Positions 44,212 to 52,603 are shown, counted from the first letter of the stretch. The stretch is 64,000 bases of DNA from JAKLIX01 sp964605655 (GCA_964605655.1 CAZSDK010000014.1:1-64000), one strand, 5' to 3'. Numbers and translations are program-made. The notes: a model not told the origin generated them from the letters alone.

Positions 44212-44219
44212 ACACCTCC
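44212..44219 (-). promoter_or_regulatory. Strong Shine-Dalgarno-like sequence before dinB
   Basis: AGGAGGTG on the minus strand, seven to eight bases upstream of the ATG at 44204. Such sites are uncommon in Bacteroidota, and this one decides the start. Confidence 0.6.
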
Positions 44220-44267
44220 TCTCACACCGCAGTCCCAAAGTTTTTTGCCATTTTTTATATCTTTTTC

Positions 44268-44299
44268 TTGACATGACCCTGATGATAATGGTATCTTTG
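44268..44299 (+). promoter_or_regulatory. Candidate promoter toward the DUF4143 ATPase gene
   Basis: TTG at 44268-44270, a 21-base spacer and TATCTTTG at 44292-44299. It would produce a leader of about 130 bases containing both palindromes. A second -7 element nearer to the gene (44408-44415) competes for the assignment. Confidence 0.4.
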
Positions 44300-44308
44300 A
44301 TGGAAATT

Positions 44309-44326
44309 TAATCAAAATTCTGATTA
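44309..44326. promoter_or_regulatory. Palindrome TAATCA-N6-TGATTA, candidate operator
   Basis: Perfect six-base arms around AAATTC in the dinB/ATPase intergenic region, about 105 bases upstream of dinB. Plausible site for the XRE/S24 regulator encoded at 45776, but no second copy was found in the window. Confidence 0.4.
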
Positions 44327-44380
44327 CAATATAATCATTTTTTTGACAGTTTTCTTAAAGACAATAAAAAATACTAAATA

Positions 44381-44429
44381 TCACTACATGTAGTGAAAAA
44401 AATGTCTTATATTTGCACTACATATAGTG
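44381..44429 (+). promoter_or_regulatory. Twin palindromic operators around the -7 element of the ATPase gene
   Basis: TCACTACATGTAGTGA (44381-44396) is a perfect 16-base palindrome. CACTACATATAGTG (44416-44429) is the same site with two central changes. Their centres are 34 bases apart, about three helical turns. Between them lies TATATTTG (44408-44415), a TAnnTTTG -7 element, and both copies are followed by a run of A. A dimeric regulator bound at both would cover the promoter. The ATG lies seven bases past the second site. Confidence 0.7.
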
Positions 44430-44436
44430 AAAAAAC

Positions 44437-45759
44437 ATGAAAGAGAGATTAAAATCGATTATTATTGAGTTTCAGAAGTATCTCCCTGAAATCAGGTTGG
44501 CAGAGAGGAACCTGAATATTCCCCTGGAACTGTCATCATCCAGAGCCATAACCATTTATGGACCCCGGAGGGCAGGGAAGACCAGTGTATTGTTCCTGTT
44601 GATGAAAAGGTTGATGGAACAAAATCAATATACCATTAATAATATTGTTTATATCAATTTTGAGGACAATCAGTTGATTGATCTGAAGTCAGAGGACCTT
44701 GACCTGATCCTGAATGCTTACAGGGAACTGTTCCCTGAACAGGTTCCTGTTTTATTTCTGGATGAAATACAAAATCTGGAAGGTTGGAGCAAATGGGTCA
44801 GAAAACTGATCGATCAAAAATTCCGGGTATTTATCACTGGCTCCAACTCAAAGCTTCTGAGTCGTGAAATTGCCACCGAGTTGCGGGGCAGATCGTTTCC
44901 TTTGCTGTTGCTTCCGTTTTCATATCTTGAGTTTCTTTCCTGGCACCAGATATCCTATTCCAGACAGGACCTCTATGATCCACCTACGCAAGCCAGACTC
45001 AGGCATCTTACAGAACAGTACCTTTTCAACGGAGGGTTTCCGGAAGTGCTTTCATTGCAGACACTAAGGAAAGAACTGATATTGAAGGATTATTTGAAAA
45101 CTATTGTTTACCAGGATATTGCGGAAAGATACCATGCGAGAAACAGTTTCCTGTTGAAGTTCCTGATCAATTTTTGTCTTGAAAACTACGGGAATCTGAT
45201 TTCTGTAAATTCTATTTATAACTATCTGAAATCAAGGAACATAAAAACAGGGAAGGATGTTATCTATGAATATCTTGACTACCTTGAAGAAGCATTGTTT
45301 GTGTTTCCGGTAAAGAGGTCATCCGATTCAGTAAAAGAACAGGAACAATACGGACGTAAGTTTTATCTGGCAGATACCGGCTATGCGAGTTTGCACAAAT
45401 TGAAACTGAACAAGGGCAGATTGTTCGAGAATATGATTTTTCTGGAGATCTACAGGAGGACGGAAGAAGTGACTTTCTACCACAACGCATTTGAGTGTGA
45501 TTTTCTCATTTCCGGAGAGGATGGGGTTTTGCCTGTTCAGGCTTGTCTCACCTTAAATCAGGGCTTATCAGAGGATTCTGGTGTGCTGGAGAGAGAAAGT
45601 AAGGCATTGTTCGCCACCATGGATAAGTTTTCTGTATCCCGCGGACTGATCATTACTCTTGATCAGCGACAATTCATTCAAAGCGGAAGTAAAACCATTG
45701 AAGTGATACCTTTTGAAGAATGGATGATCAGCGATCCTCTGTTCAATTTGACCCATTAA
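44437..45759 (+). CDS. AAA+ ATPase with DUF4143 domain
   Basis: 440 residues. Walker A GPRRAGKTS at about residues 45-53, Walker B VLFLDEIQN, sensor ITGSNSKLL with the arginine-rich ELRGRSFPL, then a helical region and the DUF4143 C-terminal domain (LVYQ-type KTIVYQDIAERYH; YLADTGYASL; FECDFLISGEDG with a nuclease-like D-x-E/K arrangement). These proteins are widespread in Bacteroidota, occur in variable genomic positions and have no settled function. It sits between dinB and its likely LexA-like regulator and has its own palindromic control region, suggesting insertion into that locus. Confidence 0.83.
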   Translation: MKERLKSIIIEFQKYLPEIRLAERNLNIPLELSSSRAITIYGPRRAGKTSVLFLLMKRLMEQNQYTINNIVYINFEDNQLIDLKSEDLDLILNAYRELFPEQVPVLFLDEIQNLEGWSKWVRKLIDQKFRVFITGSNSKLLSREIATELRGRSFPLLLLPFSYLEFLSWHQISYSRQDLYDPPTQARLRHLTEQYLFNGGFPEVLSLQTLRKELILKDYLKTIVYQDIAERYHARNSFLLKFLINFCLENYGNLISVNSIYNYLKSRNIKTGKDVIYEYLDYLEEALFVFPVKRSSDSVKEQEQYGRKFYLADTGYASLHKLKLNKGRLFENMIFLEIYRRTEEVTFYHNAFECDFLISGEDGVLPVQACLTLNQGLSEDSGVLERESKALFATMDKFSVSRGLIITLDQRQFIQSGSKTIEVIPFEEWMISDPLFNLTH

Positions 45760-45775
45760 TTTGAAATAATTATCT

Positions 45776-46576
45776 ATGTATTTCGGAGCCAATATCAAAT
45801 TACTGCGCAAACGCAGGGGCCGCACCCAGGATGAGGTGGCCTTCACCCTCGGTCTGAAACGGCCGACCCTCTCGGGCTATGAGAATGAGATCGCCCAACC
45901 CGACCTGAAGACCCTGCTGGACTTCTCCCGGTATTTTAAAGTATCGGTCGATACCTTGCTCAAGATGGACCTGTCAGCCCTGCCCGAAAGCCAGATCTCT
46001 CAGCTGGAAAAAGGGAATGACATCTATGTAAGCGGCTCCCAGCTCCGGGTGCTGGCCACCACCATCGACGCCCAAAACCGGGAAAACATTGAGCTGGTGG
46101 GGGAGAAGGCCAAGGCAGGCTACGCCAGCGGCTTCGCCGACCCCGACTTTATCAGGGTGTTGCCCACCTTCCAGCTTCCCTTCCTTCACCGGGAAAGAAA
46201 ATACCGGGCCTTCCAGATCAGCGGCGACTCCATGCTGCCCATTCCCGACGGGTCCTGGGTCATCGGGGAGTATATCCAGAACTGGAACCTGCTGCGCGAC
46301 CGTCATGCCTATATTGTTGTAACCCTCGAAGAAGGTGTGGTGTTTAAAGTCGTGGAGAACCGCCTGGCCCAGGAACGGAAACTCATACTGCATTCCCTGA
46401 ACCCTGCTTATGAACCGTTTGATATTCAGGTTTCTGAGATAAAAGAAGTGTGGATGTTCGTGCATTATATCAGCTCCGAACTGCCGGAACCCAACGTGGA
46501 GAACCCCACGGTGATCAAGGCGCTGAGCAACCTGGAACACCGGGTCAAAGCCATACAGGCCAGGCTTGACCTGTAA
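45776..46576 (+). CDS. XRE-S24 (LexA/CI-like) self-cleaving repressor
   Basis: 266 residues. N-terminal XRE helix-turn-helix (residues 5-62, RTQDEVAFTLGLKRPTLSGY), a linker, and a C-terminal S24 peptidase domain. The cleavage pair is Ala114-Gly115 in KAKAGYASGF, the nucleophile Ser152 in ISGDSMLP and the general base Lys191 in VVFKVVEN; the Ser-Lys spacing of 39 is close to LexA. Bacteroidota use such proteins as SOS-type regulators, commonly beside dinB and dnaE2. It starts 16 bases after the ATPase gene and may share its transcript. Confidence 0.87.
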   Translation: MYFGANIKLLRKRRGRTQDEVAFTLGLKRPTLSGYENEIAQPDLKTLLDFSRYFKVSVDTLLKMDLSALPESQISQLEKGNDIYVSGSQLRVLATTIDAQNRENIELVGEKAKAGYASGFADPDFIRVLPTFQLPFLHRERKYRAFQISGDSMLPIPDGSWVIGEYIQNWNLLRDRHAYIVVTLEEGVVFKVVENRLAQERKLILHSLNPAYEPFDIQVSEIKEVWMFVHYISSELPEPNVENPTVIKALSNLEHRVKAIQARLDL

Positions 46577-46586
46577 TCATTTTGAT

Positions 46587-47387
46587 ATGAAGAAAATACA
46601 ACTGATACTCACTGCGCTGCGACAACCCAAGGCGTTTATCATTGCAGGCTTCAAAGAGGCCGAAGAGCTGAAACGAAAAAAATACCTGGAGAAAAAATAC
46701 GAAAGAACCCAGCTGCCTTCCATCGACCTGCTCGACCTGTTCCCCGGGTTTCACCAGACCGTCGACCCCTACAGTTTCCTGACCGGTACCTCCATGATCA
46801 CCGATATTGCGCTGCTGAAAGGCCTGGCCTCACGATATCCTTCCTGTGCCTACCTCGAGATCGGCATGTGGAGAGGGGAGAGCCTGGTGAATGTGGCTGC
46901 CGTCACCCGCGACTGTACCGCCCTGACTCTTTCCGAGGAGGAGATGCTGTCCATGGGGATGTCGAAGGAGTACACCAGCCTCCACGGGTTCTTTACCAAA
47001 GACCTGGATTTCATTGATATCCGGTACGTGAATTCTTTTCATTTTGATTTTCAATCGCTTAACAAGAAGTTCGACCTGATCTTCATCGATGGTGACCATA
47101 CCTACGAGGGAGTGAAGAACGATACCGCCAAAGTGTTTCCGCTCCTGAAGGATGAGCATTCAGTGATCGTCTGGCACGACTACGGTTTCAGCACGGAGGA
47201 GGTCCGTTACTCCGTCATGGCAGCCATCCTGGACGGACTGCCCGCCTCAGCGCACCAACACGTGTTTCATGTTTCCAATACCATGTGTGCGGTCTTTACC
47301 CGCGAGACACACCCAACTTCCGTGGTCACATACCCCTCAGTCCCTGATAAAGAATTTATAATCGAAGTGAAGGCAGCGAAGCTTTGA
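46587..47387 (+). CDS. Class I SAM-dependent methyltransferase (Methyltransf_24-like)
   Basis: 266 residues from the ATG at 46587; an ATG at 46566 would overlap the repressor gene. Core: YLEIGMWRGESLVNVAAV (SAM loop), FDLIFIDGDHTYEGVKNDT and SVIVWHDYGF. This is the pattern of the glycan or small-molecule methyltransferases of Methyltransf_24. No hint of its substrate; adjacency to the repressor is likely incidental. Confidence 0.75.
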   Translation: MKKIQLILTALRQPKAFIIAGFKEAEELKRKKYLEKKYERTQLPSIDLLDLFPGFHQTVDPYSFLTGTSMITDIALLKGLASRYPSCAYLEIGMWRGESLVNVAAVTRDCTALTLSEEEMLSMGMSKEYTSLHGFFTKDLDFIDIRYVNSFHFDFQSLNKKFDLIFIDGDHTYEGVKNDTAKVFPLLKDEHSVIVWHDYGFSTEEVRYSVMAAILDGLPASAHQHVFHVSNTMCAVFTRETHPTSVVTYPSVPDKEFIIEVKAAKL

Positions 47388-47539
47388 TGAGTTCCCGTTT
47401 AATAGACGGTTCACTTTCAACCAGGTAGAATATAGGACTCAGAAAATCAGTTTTTTATAGTCCAGGATGCCCCTTCCTGTTAATAACTAAATTTCGTCTT
47501 TTTCCATCCGGATGGGGAAATTTATTGTTCATTTGAGGT

Positions 47540-49072
47540 ATGGACGAAACTCAGAACAAACCCCAGTTTACCCAGAAAAGAAGAGGCTTAAGGGTGATGG
47601 AACCTCTTGCCGGCCCTTTCGCAGAACAGTCAAAACTCCCTCCCCAGGCAGTGGATATCGAGGAGGCGGTGCTGGGTGCCCTGATGCTGGAACAAAATGC
47701 CCTCACGGCAGTCATCGATATCCTGAAACCGGAGATCTTTTACAAAGACGCCCACCAGATCATCTTTTCCGCCATACAACGCTTGTTTGCCAAGCTGGAA
47801 CCTGTTGATATCCTTACGGTTACAAACGACCTGAAAAGGAATGGCACCCTCGAGATCGTCGGCGGGGCCTACTATATCTCCCAGCTTACCTCAAGGGTGG
47901 CCTCGGCAGCCAACATCGAGTACCACAGCCGAATCCTTCACCAGAAATACATACAGAGGGAGCTGATCCGCATCTCCTCGGAGATCAGCCGCGACGCCTA
48001 TGAAGATTCCATGGACGTGCTCGACCTGCTCGATAAGGCGGAGAGCAACCTCTTTACCCTGGGTGACAGGAACTTCCGGAGAGACTATGTGGGTATGGAA
48101 GACCTCATCGGGGAAGCCATACGTGAGATTGAAGTAGCGAAAGACCATGCCACCGGGCTCAGGGGGGTGCCTTCAGGGTTCTCCGGACTGGACCGCCTGA
48201 CGGCAGGCTGGCAAAGGTCTGACCTCGTCGTCGTGGCTGCCCGCCCGGGTATGGGCAAGACAGCCTTTGTCCTCTCCATGGCCCGGAACATTGCCGTGGA
48301 CTTCAAAATCCCGGTAGCCATGTTTTCATTGGAAATGTCTTCCCTGCAGCTGGTCACCCGTCTCATCGCCAGCGAAACCCTCCTTTCATCGGAAAAACTC
48401 AAGAAAGGGAACCTGGAAGAACATGAATGGCAACAGCTCAACACCAAGATCAAAGACCTGGTGGAGGCGCCCATCTTTATCGACGACAGCGCCGGCCTCT
48501 CCCTGTTCGAGCTGCGTGCCAAATGCCGCCGGCTCAAAGCACAACATAAGATCGAACTGGTCATCATCGACTATATCCAGCTGATGTCGACAGGGGAGGT
48601 GAAAGGCAACAGGGAACAGGAGATCAGCTCTATCTCCCGTTCTCTTAAGAGCCTGGCCAAAGAACTTGACATCCCGGTCATAGCGCTCTCACAGCTCAAC
48701 CGTGCCGTAGAGACCAGGACCGGATCGAAAAGGCCCGTGCTCTCCGATCTGCGTGAATCCGGCGCCATTGAACAGGATGCCGACCTGGTGCTCTTTATTT
48801 ACCGTCCGGAATATTATAAGATGGACGAATTCGAGAACGGCGACCCTACCGCCGGAATGGCCGACATCATCGTGGCCAAACACAGGAACGGCCCTCTCGA
48901 TGACATCCGCCTGAGGTTCATCTCCAAATATTCGAAGTTTGTTGACCTGGACATCGATTATGGTGATGACATGATGACCCCCAACACCCACTTCGAGAAC
49001 GGGAACCAGGTCAGGACCTTCCCTTCACGTATGGATGAGATGCCTGATTCCCTGCAGGATCCGGGATTCTGA
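47540..49072 (+). CDS. dnaB: Replicative DNA helicase DnaB
   Basis: 510 residues. N-terminal DnaB domain (PPQAVDIEEAVLGALMLEQN), linker, and RecA-like ATPase with Walker A RPGMGKTAF, the H1a SLEMSSLQLV, Walker B VIIDYIQLM, SRSLKSLAKELDIPV, the arginine-containing ETRTGSKRPVLSDLRESGAI and the C-terminal KHRNGP. Unwinds DNA ahead of the replisome as a hexamer. No intein or unusual insertion; standalone transcript. Confidence 0.97.
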   Translation: MDETQNKPQFTQKRRGLRVMEPLAGPFAEQSKLPPQAVDIEEAVLGALMLEQNALTAVIDILKPEIFYKDAHQIIFSAIQRLFAKLEPVDILTVTNDLKRNGTLEIVGGAYYISQLTSRVASAANIEYHSRILHQKYIQRELIRISSEISRDAYEDSMDVLDLLDKAESNLFTLGDRNFRRDYVGMEDLIGEAIREIEVAKDHATGLRGVPSGFSGLDRLTAGWQRSDLVVVAARPGMGKTAFVLSMARNIAVDFKIPVAMFSLEMSSLQLVTRLIASETLLSSEKLKKGNLEEHEWQQLNTKIKDLVEAPIFIDDSAGLSLFELRAKCRRLKAQHKIELVIIDYIQLMSTGEVKGNREQEISSISRSLKSLAKELDIPVIALSQLNRAVETRTGSKRPVLSDLRESGAIEQDADLVLFIYRPEYYKMDEFENGDPTAGMADIIVAKHRNGPLDDIRLRFISKYSKFVDLDIDYGDDMMTPNTHFENGNQVRTFPSRMDEMPDSLQDPGF

Positions 49073-49139
49073 CATTCGGTAAGCCAGGTACAATATTTGA
49101 TGCAGCACTCAGTTATGTCAGTGGGAAACTTTTTCCGCC

Positions 49140-49147
49140 TACCTTTG
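49140..49147 (+). promoter_or_regulatory. -7 element before the amidotransferase-like gene
   Basis: TACCTTTG, 29 bases before the ATG at 49177. The -33 position has TTA instead of TTG. Confidence 0.5.
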
Positions 49148-49176
49148 TTGTTCTATCTGAATATCATTCTGTTGTT

Positions 49177-50442
49177 ATGATGAAGCGGATTTTTATTGCA
49201 GTAATAGTATTTTTCCTGATGGCTCAGGCCGCCCGCCCGGCCTACTTCCTGGTGCCCATGGACCAGGCACAGAAAGACCACCTCAAAGCTTATGGCATCG
49301 CCTACTGGATACTCAAGAACGGCGTGGAGATCAGCTGGCTGCTGAACTACCGGGGAGGCAGCTTCATGTGCAAATATGCCAAAGAGATAGAAAACGAATG
49401 TGTGATCAGGGGAGTGAGCTACCAGGTCATCGCCGATGCACAGTCAACAGCCATCCTTCAGGAAATTTCAGACCCCTCCTCCAACATGGATGTCATGGAG
49501 CTTACAAAAGCACCCAAGATAGCCGTTTATACGCCCATGAACCGCCTTCCCTGGGATGATGCCGTGACCCTGGTGCTGACATATGCAGAGATCCCTTACG
49601 AAAAGGTCTATGATGAAGAGGTCCTCCAGGGTGTTCTTCCGATGTACGACTGGCTGCATCTTCATCACGAGGATTTTACCGGACAGTACGGTAAGTTCTG
49701 GGCCAGTTACCGCAACGCCACCTGGTACCAGGAGGATGTGCGGCTTTCGGAAGAGATCGCTGCCAAGACAGGATACGGTAAAGTGTCGCAACTCAAGCTG
49801 GCTGTCACAAAAAAAATCAGGGACTTTGTTTTGGGCGGCGGCTATATGTTCGCCATGTGTTCAGCCCCGGATAGTTACGACATTGCTCTGGCTGCTGAGG
49901 GGGTCGATATCTGCGACGCTATGTTCGACGGGGACCCTGCCGATCCCAACGCACAGAGCAAGCTGGATTACTCCCGTTGTTTCGCCTTCGAGAACTTCAA
50001 ACTGTCGACCAACCCTTATGAATACGAGGTCTCCAACATTGATGTGGTGCCTACCGCCAGAAAGGTGTCGAAAAACAACGACTTTTTCACCCTTTTCGAT
50101 TTCTCCGCAAAATGGGATCCTGTACCCACCATGCTTACCCAGGACCACGAGAGGGTGATCAAGGGATTCATGGGACAGACCACAGCTTTCAACGCCAAAT
50201 ATGTGAAACCCAACGTGCTGGTGATGGGTGAGACCAAATCACTGGGAGAGGTGAAATACCTCCACGGTGAATACGGGAAAGGGACCTTCACCTTCTACGG
50301 GGGTCACGATCCGGAAGACTACAACCACTTCGTTGGCGATCCCCCCACCGACCTGAGCCTGCATCCCAACAGCGCCGGCTACCGTTTAATCCTCAACAAC
50401 GTCCTGTTTCCTGCTGCCAAAAAGAAGAAGCAAAAGACCTGA
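49177..50442 (+). CDS. Secreted glutamine-amidotransferase-like protein (often called asparagine synthetase B in Bacteroidota)
   Basis: 421 residues. Signal peptide to about ARPAYF. The fold elements of class I amidotransferase-like proteins are present: PKIAVYTPMNRLPWDDAVT, a nucleophile-elbow-like GGYMFAMCSAPDSYD with a Cys, and GKGTFTFYGGHDPEDYNH with a His near the end. It lacks the N-terminal Cys2 amidotransferase and the ATP pyrophosphatase domain of AsnB, so the common database name is misleading. It probably works in the periplasm; substrate unknown. A repeat array begins directly at its stop codon. Confidence 0.72.
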   Translation: MMKRIFIAVIVFFLMAQAARPAYFLVPMDQAQKDHLKAYGIAYWILKNGVEISWLLNYRGGSFMCKYAKEIENECVIRGVSYQVIADAQSTAILQEISDPSSNMDVMELTKAPKIAVYTPMNRLPWDDAVTLVLTYAEIPYEKVYDEEVLQGVLPMYDWLHLHHEDFTGQYGKFWASYRNATWYQEDVRLSEEIAAKTGYGKVSQLKLAVTKKIRDFVLGGGYMFAMCSAPDSYDIALAAEGVDICDAMFDGDPADPNAQSKLDYSRCFAFENFKLSTNPYEYEVSNIDVVPTARKVSKNNDFFTLFDFSAKWDPVPTMLTQDHERVIKGFMGQTTAFNAKYVKPNVLVMGETKSLGEVKYLHGEYGKGTFTFYGGHDPEDYNHFVGDPPTDLSLHPNSAGYRLILNNVLFPAAKKKKQKT

Positions 50443-50472
50443 TGCGGGATGCGGGATACGGGATGCGGGATG
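50442..50472. repeat. Heptamer tandem repeat (GCGGGAT)n
   Basis: Four copies of GCGGGAT/ACGGGAT starting at the stop of the preceding gene. It is the reverse complement of the array at 37669-37718. Confidence 0.85.
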
Positions 50473-50494
50473 TCCACCCCATTCTGGCATTCAC

Positions 50495-50530
50495 GCCCTC
50501 TTGCCCTCTTGCCCTCTTGCCTTCTTGCCT
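50495..50530. repeat. Octamer tandem repeat (TTGCCCTC)n
   Basis: Four copies of the octamer CTTGCCCT, the last two with CCC changed to CTT. Lies between the heptamer array and the 222-bp repeats. Confidence 0.85.
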
Positions 50531-50561
50531 TATCAAACATCCTTTGCGCCTCTGCGCCTCC

Positions 50562-51170
50562 GCGGTGAAAAATCGACTCCTAAGGATCCTAATCTTGCTG
50601 TACCTGCAGAAAGCTCCTCAGTACCCTTAATTTTCTAAAGTGGTGAAATAAAACCACTTGAGGCACTGAGATCACTTAAGAATTTGGTAGATATCAAAAT
50701 ACTTTGCTGATTCAGGCAGTTTATTTTTTTTACCGCAGAGACGCAAAGACGCTGAGGTTTTTTCCCTGCGCCACTGCGCCACTGCGGTGAAAAATCGACT
50801 CCTAAAGATCCTGATCTTGCTGTACCTGCAGAAAGCTCCTAAATGCCCTTAAGTTCCTAAAGTGGTGAAATAAAACCACTTGAGGCACTGAGATCACTTA
50901 AGAATTTGGTAGATATCAAAATACTTTGCTGATTCAGGCAGTTTATTTTTTTTACCGCAGAGACGCAAAGACGCTGAGGTTTTTTCCCTGCGCCNNNNNN
51001 NNNNNNNNNNNNNNNNNNNNNNNNNNNNNNNNNNNNNNNNNNNNNNNNNNNNNNNNNNNNNNNNNNNNNNNNNNNNNNNNNNNNNNNNNNNNNNTTTGCT
51101 GATTCAGGCAGTTTATTCTTTTTACCGCAGAGACGCAAAGACGCTGAGGGTTTTTCCCTGCCTCCGGAAA
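50562..51170. repeat. 222-bp tandem repeat array interrupted by the assembly gap
   Basis: Two consecutive units start at 50562 and 50784 and differ at only a few positions. After the run of 100 N a third partial copy resumes at 51095 in the unit's second half. Each unit holds a GCGGTGAAAA segment, a stem AAGTGGT/ACCACTT, TTTGCTGATTCAGGCAGT and ACCGCAGAGACGCAAAGACG. No open frame runs through it. The true copy number is unknown because the gap size is conventional. Confidence 0.88.
50995..51094. other. Assembly gap of 100 N
   Basis: Exactly 100 N within the tandem array. The phase does not fit the 222-base period across the gap (170 bases instead), so its real length is not 100. Confidence 0.99.
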
Positions 51171-51197
51171 GAGAGGTTTTGGAGGATGAAGTAACGA

Positions 51198-51686
51198 CTA
51201 CCTCCTCCGGTAAACCATATTAGTAAACTCAAACCCTGCCGTCTCCAGGTGTTCGGAATGGTGTTCCTCTGAAACCACTTCCCACTCATCGGCTTTAATC
51301 TCAGGGAAAAAAGTATCGGCCTCAAAATCCTTATGGACCCGGGTGATGTACAGACGGTCGGCAATGGGAAGAAACTGCCGGTAGACCATGCCTCCGCCAA
51401 TGACGAAGGCTTCCTGGTCCGGATCACACTGTCTTACTGCATCTTCGATGGAGTAGGCCATGAGACAGCCTTCGATAACTTCTCCCGGCTGGTCGGTGAT
51501 GACCAGGTTGGTGCGGTTCAGTAAAGGCCTGTTGGGCAGGGACTCCCAGGTCCGTTTGCCCATGATGACCGTATGCCCGGTGGTGATCTCTTTGAAACGT
51601 TTTAAATCTCCCGGGATGTGACACAACAGGGTGTTGTTGACCCCTATGGCGTTGTGGTTGGCTATGGCGACGATGATGGAAAGCAC
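51198..51686 (-). CDS. folA: Dihydrofolate reductase
   Basis: 162 residues. Start MLSIIVAIANHNAIGVNNTL, catalytic acid in HIPGDLKRFKEIT, NADPH-binding GHTVIMGKRTWESLP, and EAFVIGGGMVYRQFLP. Reduces dihydrofolate to tetrahydrofolate with NADPH. It lies downstream of thyA on the same strand, the usual pairing, because thymidylate synthase produces dihydrofolate. Spacing of 54 bases holds the AATTATC-type repeat. Confidence 0.95.
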   Translation of the reverse strand: MLSIIVAIANHNAIGVNNTLLCHIPGDLKRFKEITTGHTVIMGKRTWESLPNRPLLNRTNLVITDQPGEVIEGCLMAYSIEDAVRQCDPDQEAFVIGGGMVYRQFLPIADRLYITRVHKDFEADTFFPEIKADEWEVVSEEHHSEHLETAGFEFTNMVYRRR

Positions 51687-51688
51687 TT

Positions 51689-51718
51689 GTTTAATTGATA
51701 ATTGATAATTGATAATTG
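51689..51718. repeat. Short tandem repeat of TTGATAA type
   Basis: Four copies of the TGATAAT heptamer between thyA and folA; reverse complement of the array at 726-758. Confidence 0.75.
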
Positions 51719-51740
51719 AAGGGTGAGGGTGAGGGATGGG

Positions 51741-52535
51741 TTAGACTGATATTTCTCCTTTGATATGCGGATGGGATTGGTAACCAACGAGTTCAAAGTC
51801 TTCGAAGACAAAGTCGTCGATGTGTTTTCTTTCCGGGTTGATCTTCATCACGGGAAGGGGGTAGGGGTCGCGGCTGAGCTGGAGCCTCACCTGGTCGAGG
51901 TGGTTGAGGTAGATATGGGCATCACCGAAGGAATGAACGAATTCACCGGGTTTCAGCCCCGTCACCTGGGCCACCATCATCAGCAGCAGGGAATACGAAG
52001 CAATGTTGAAGGGCACTCCGAGGAAAATATCGGCACTTCGCTGGTACATGTGACAGGAAAGCCTGCCTTCCGCCACATAAAACTGGAAAAACATGTGGCA
52101 GGGCGGCAGGGCCATCTCATGGAGTTGTCCTACATTCCAGGCATTGACGATATGCCGGCGGGAATCGGGATTGCTTTGAATCGACTCTATGACACCGGCC
52201 AGCTGGTCGATATGTCCGCCCTGATAATCAGGCCAGGAGCGCCATTGATAACCGTATACAGGCCCGAGATCTCCGTTCTCCCTGACCCACTCATCCCAGA
52301 TACTCACCTTATTTTCATGAAGATAAGCCACGTTGGTGGACCCTTTGATAAACCAAAGCAGTTCATGGATGATGGACCGCAGGTGCAGTTTTTTGGTGGT
52401 CATGACAGGGAAGCCCTGCTGCAGGTCAAAACGCATCTGGTACCCAAAAACACTCAGAGTGCCGGTACCGGTGCGGTCTTTCTTTTCAACGCCATGGTCG
52501 AGCACGTGTCGCAGGAGGTCAAGGTATTGGTTCAT
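51741..52535 (-). CDS. thyA: Thymidylate synthase
   Basis: 264 residues from the ATG at 52535, the same length as the Escherichia coli enzyme; 17 upstream in-frame codons were rejected. The catalytic Cys is residue 146 in ALPPCHMFFQFYV, as in E. coli. Other blocks are DRTGTGTLSVFG, YQRSADIFLGVPFNIASYSL and GDAHIYLNH. Methylates dUMP using methylenetetrahydrofolate. Probably co-transcribed with folA. Confidence 0.97.
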   Translation of the reverse strand: MNQYLDLLRHVLDHGVEKKDRTGTGTLSVFGYQMRFDLQQGFPVMTTKKLHLRSIIHELLWFIKGSTNVAYLHENKVSIWDEWVRENGDLGPVYGYQWRSWPDYQGGHIDQLAGVIESIQSNPDSRRHIVNAWNVGQLHEMALPPCHMFFQFYVAEGRLSCHMYQRSADIFLGVPFNIASYSLLLMMVAQVTGLKPGEFVHSFGDAHIYLNHLDQVRLQLSRDPYPLPVMKINPERKHIDDFVFEDFELVGYQSHPHIKGEISV

Positions 52536-52603
52536 AGGGTTTTTATCTGTTTTTAACGCATTGGATTTCCTGAGGACCGGCGTCAAAGGGAACCCAACTT
52601 CTT

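Noticed and set aside
44205..44315. Upstream in-frame extension of dinB
   Set aside because: It covers the Shine-Dalgarno site and the intergenic palindrome, and has no DinB similarity.
50442..50630. 62-codon frame starting MRDAGYGMRDV
   Set aside because: It is a translation of the heptamer and octamer repeats.
50562..51170. Repeat array considered as a CRISPR array
   Set aside because: Units are 222 bases, nearly identical over their whole length and have no unique spacers; no cas genes nearby.
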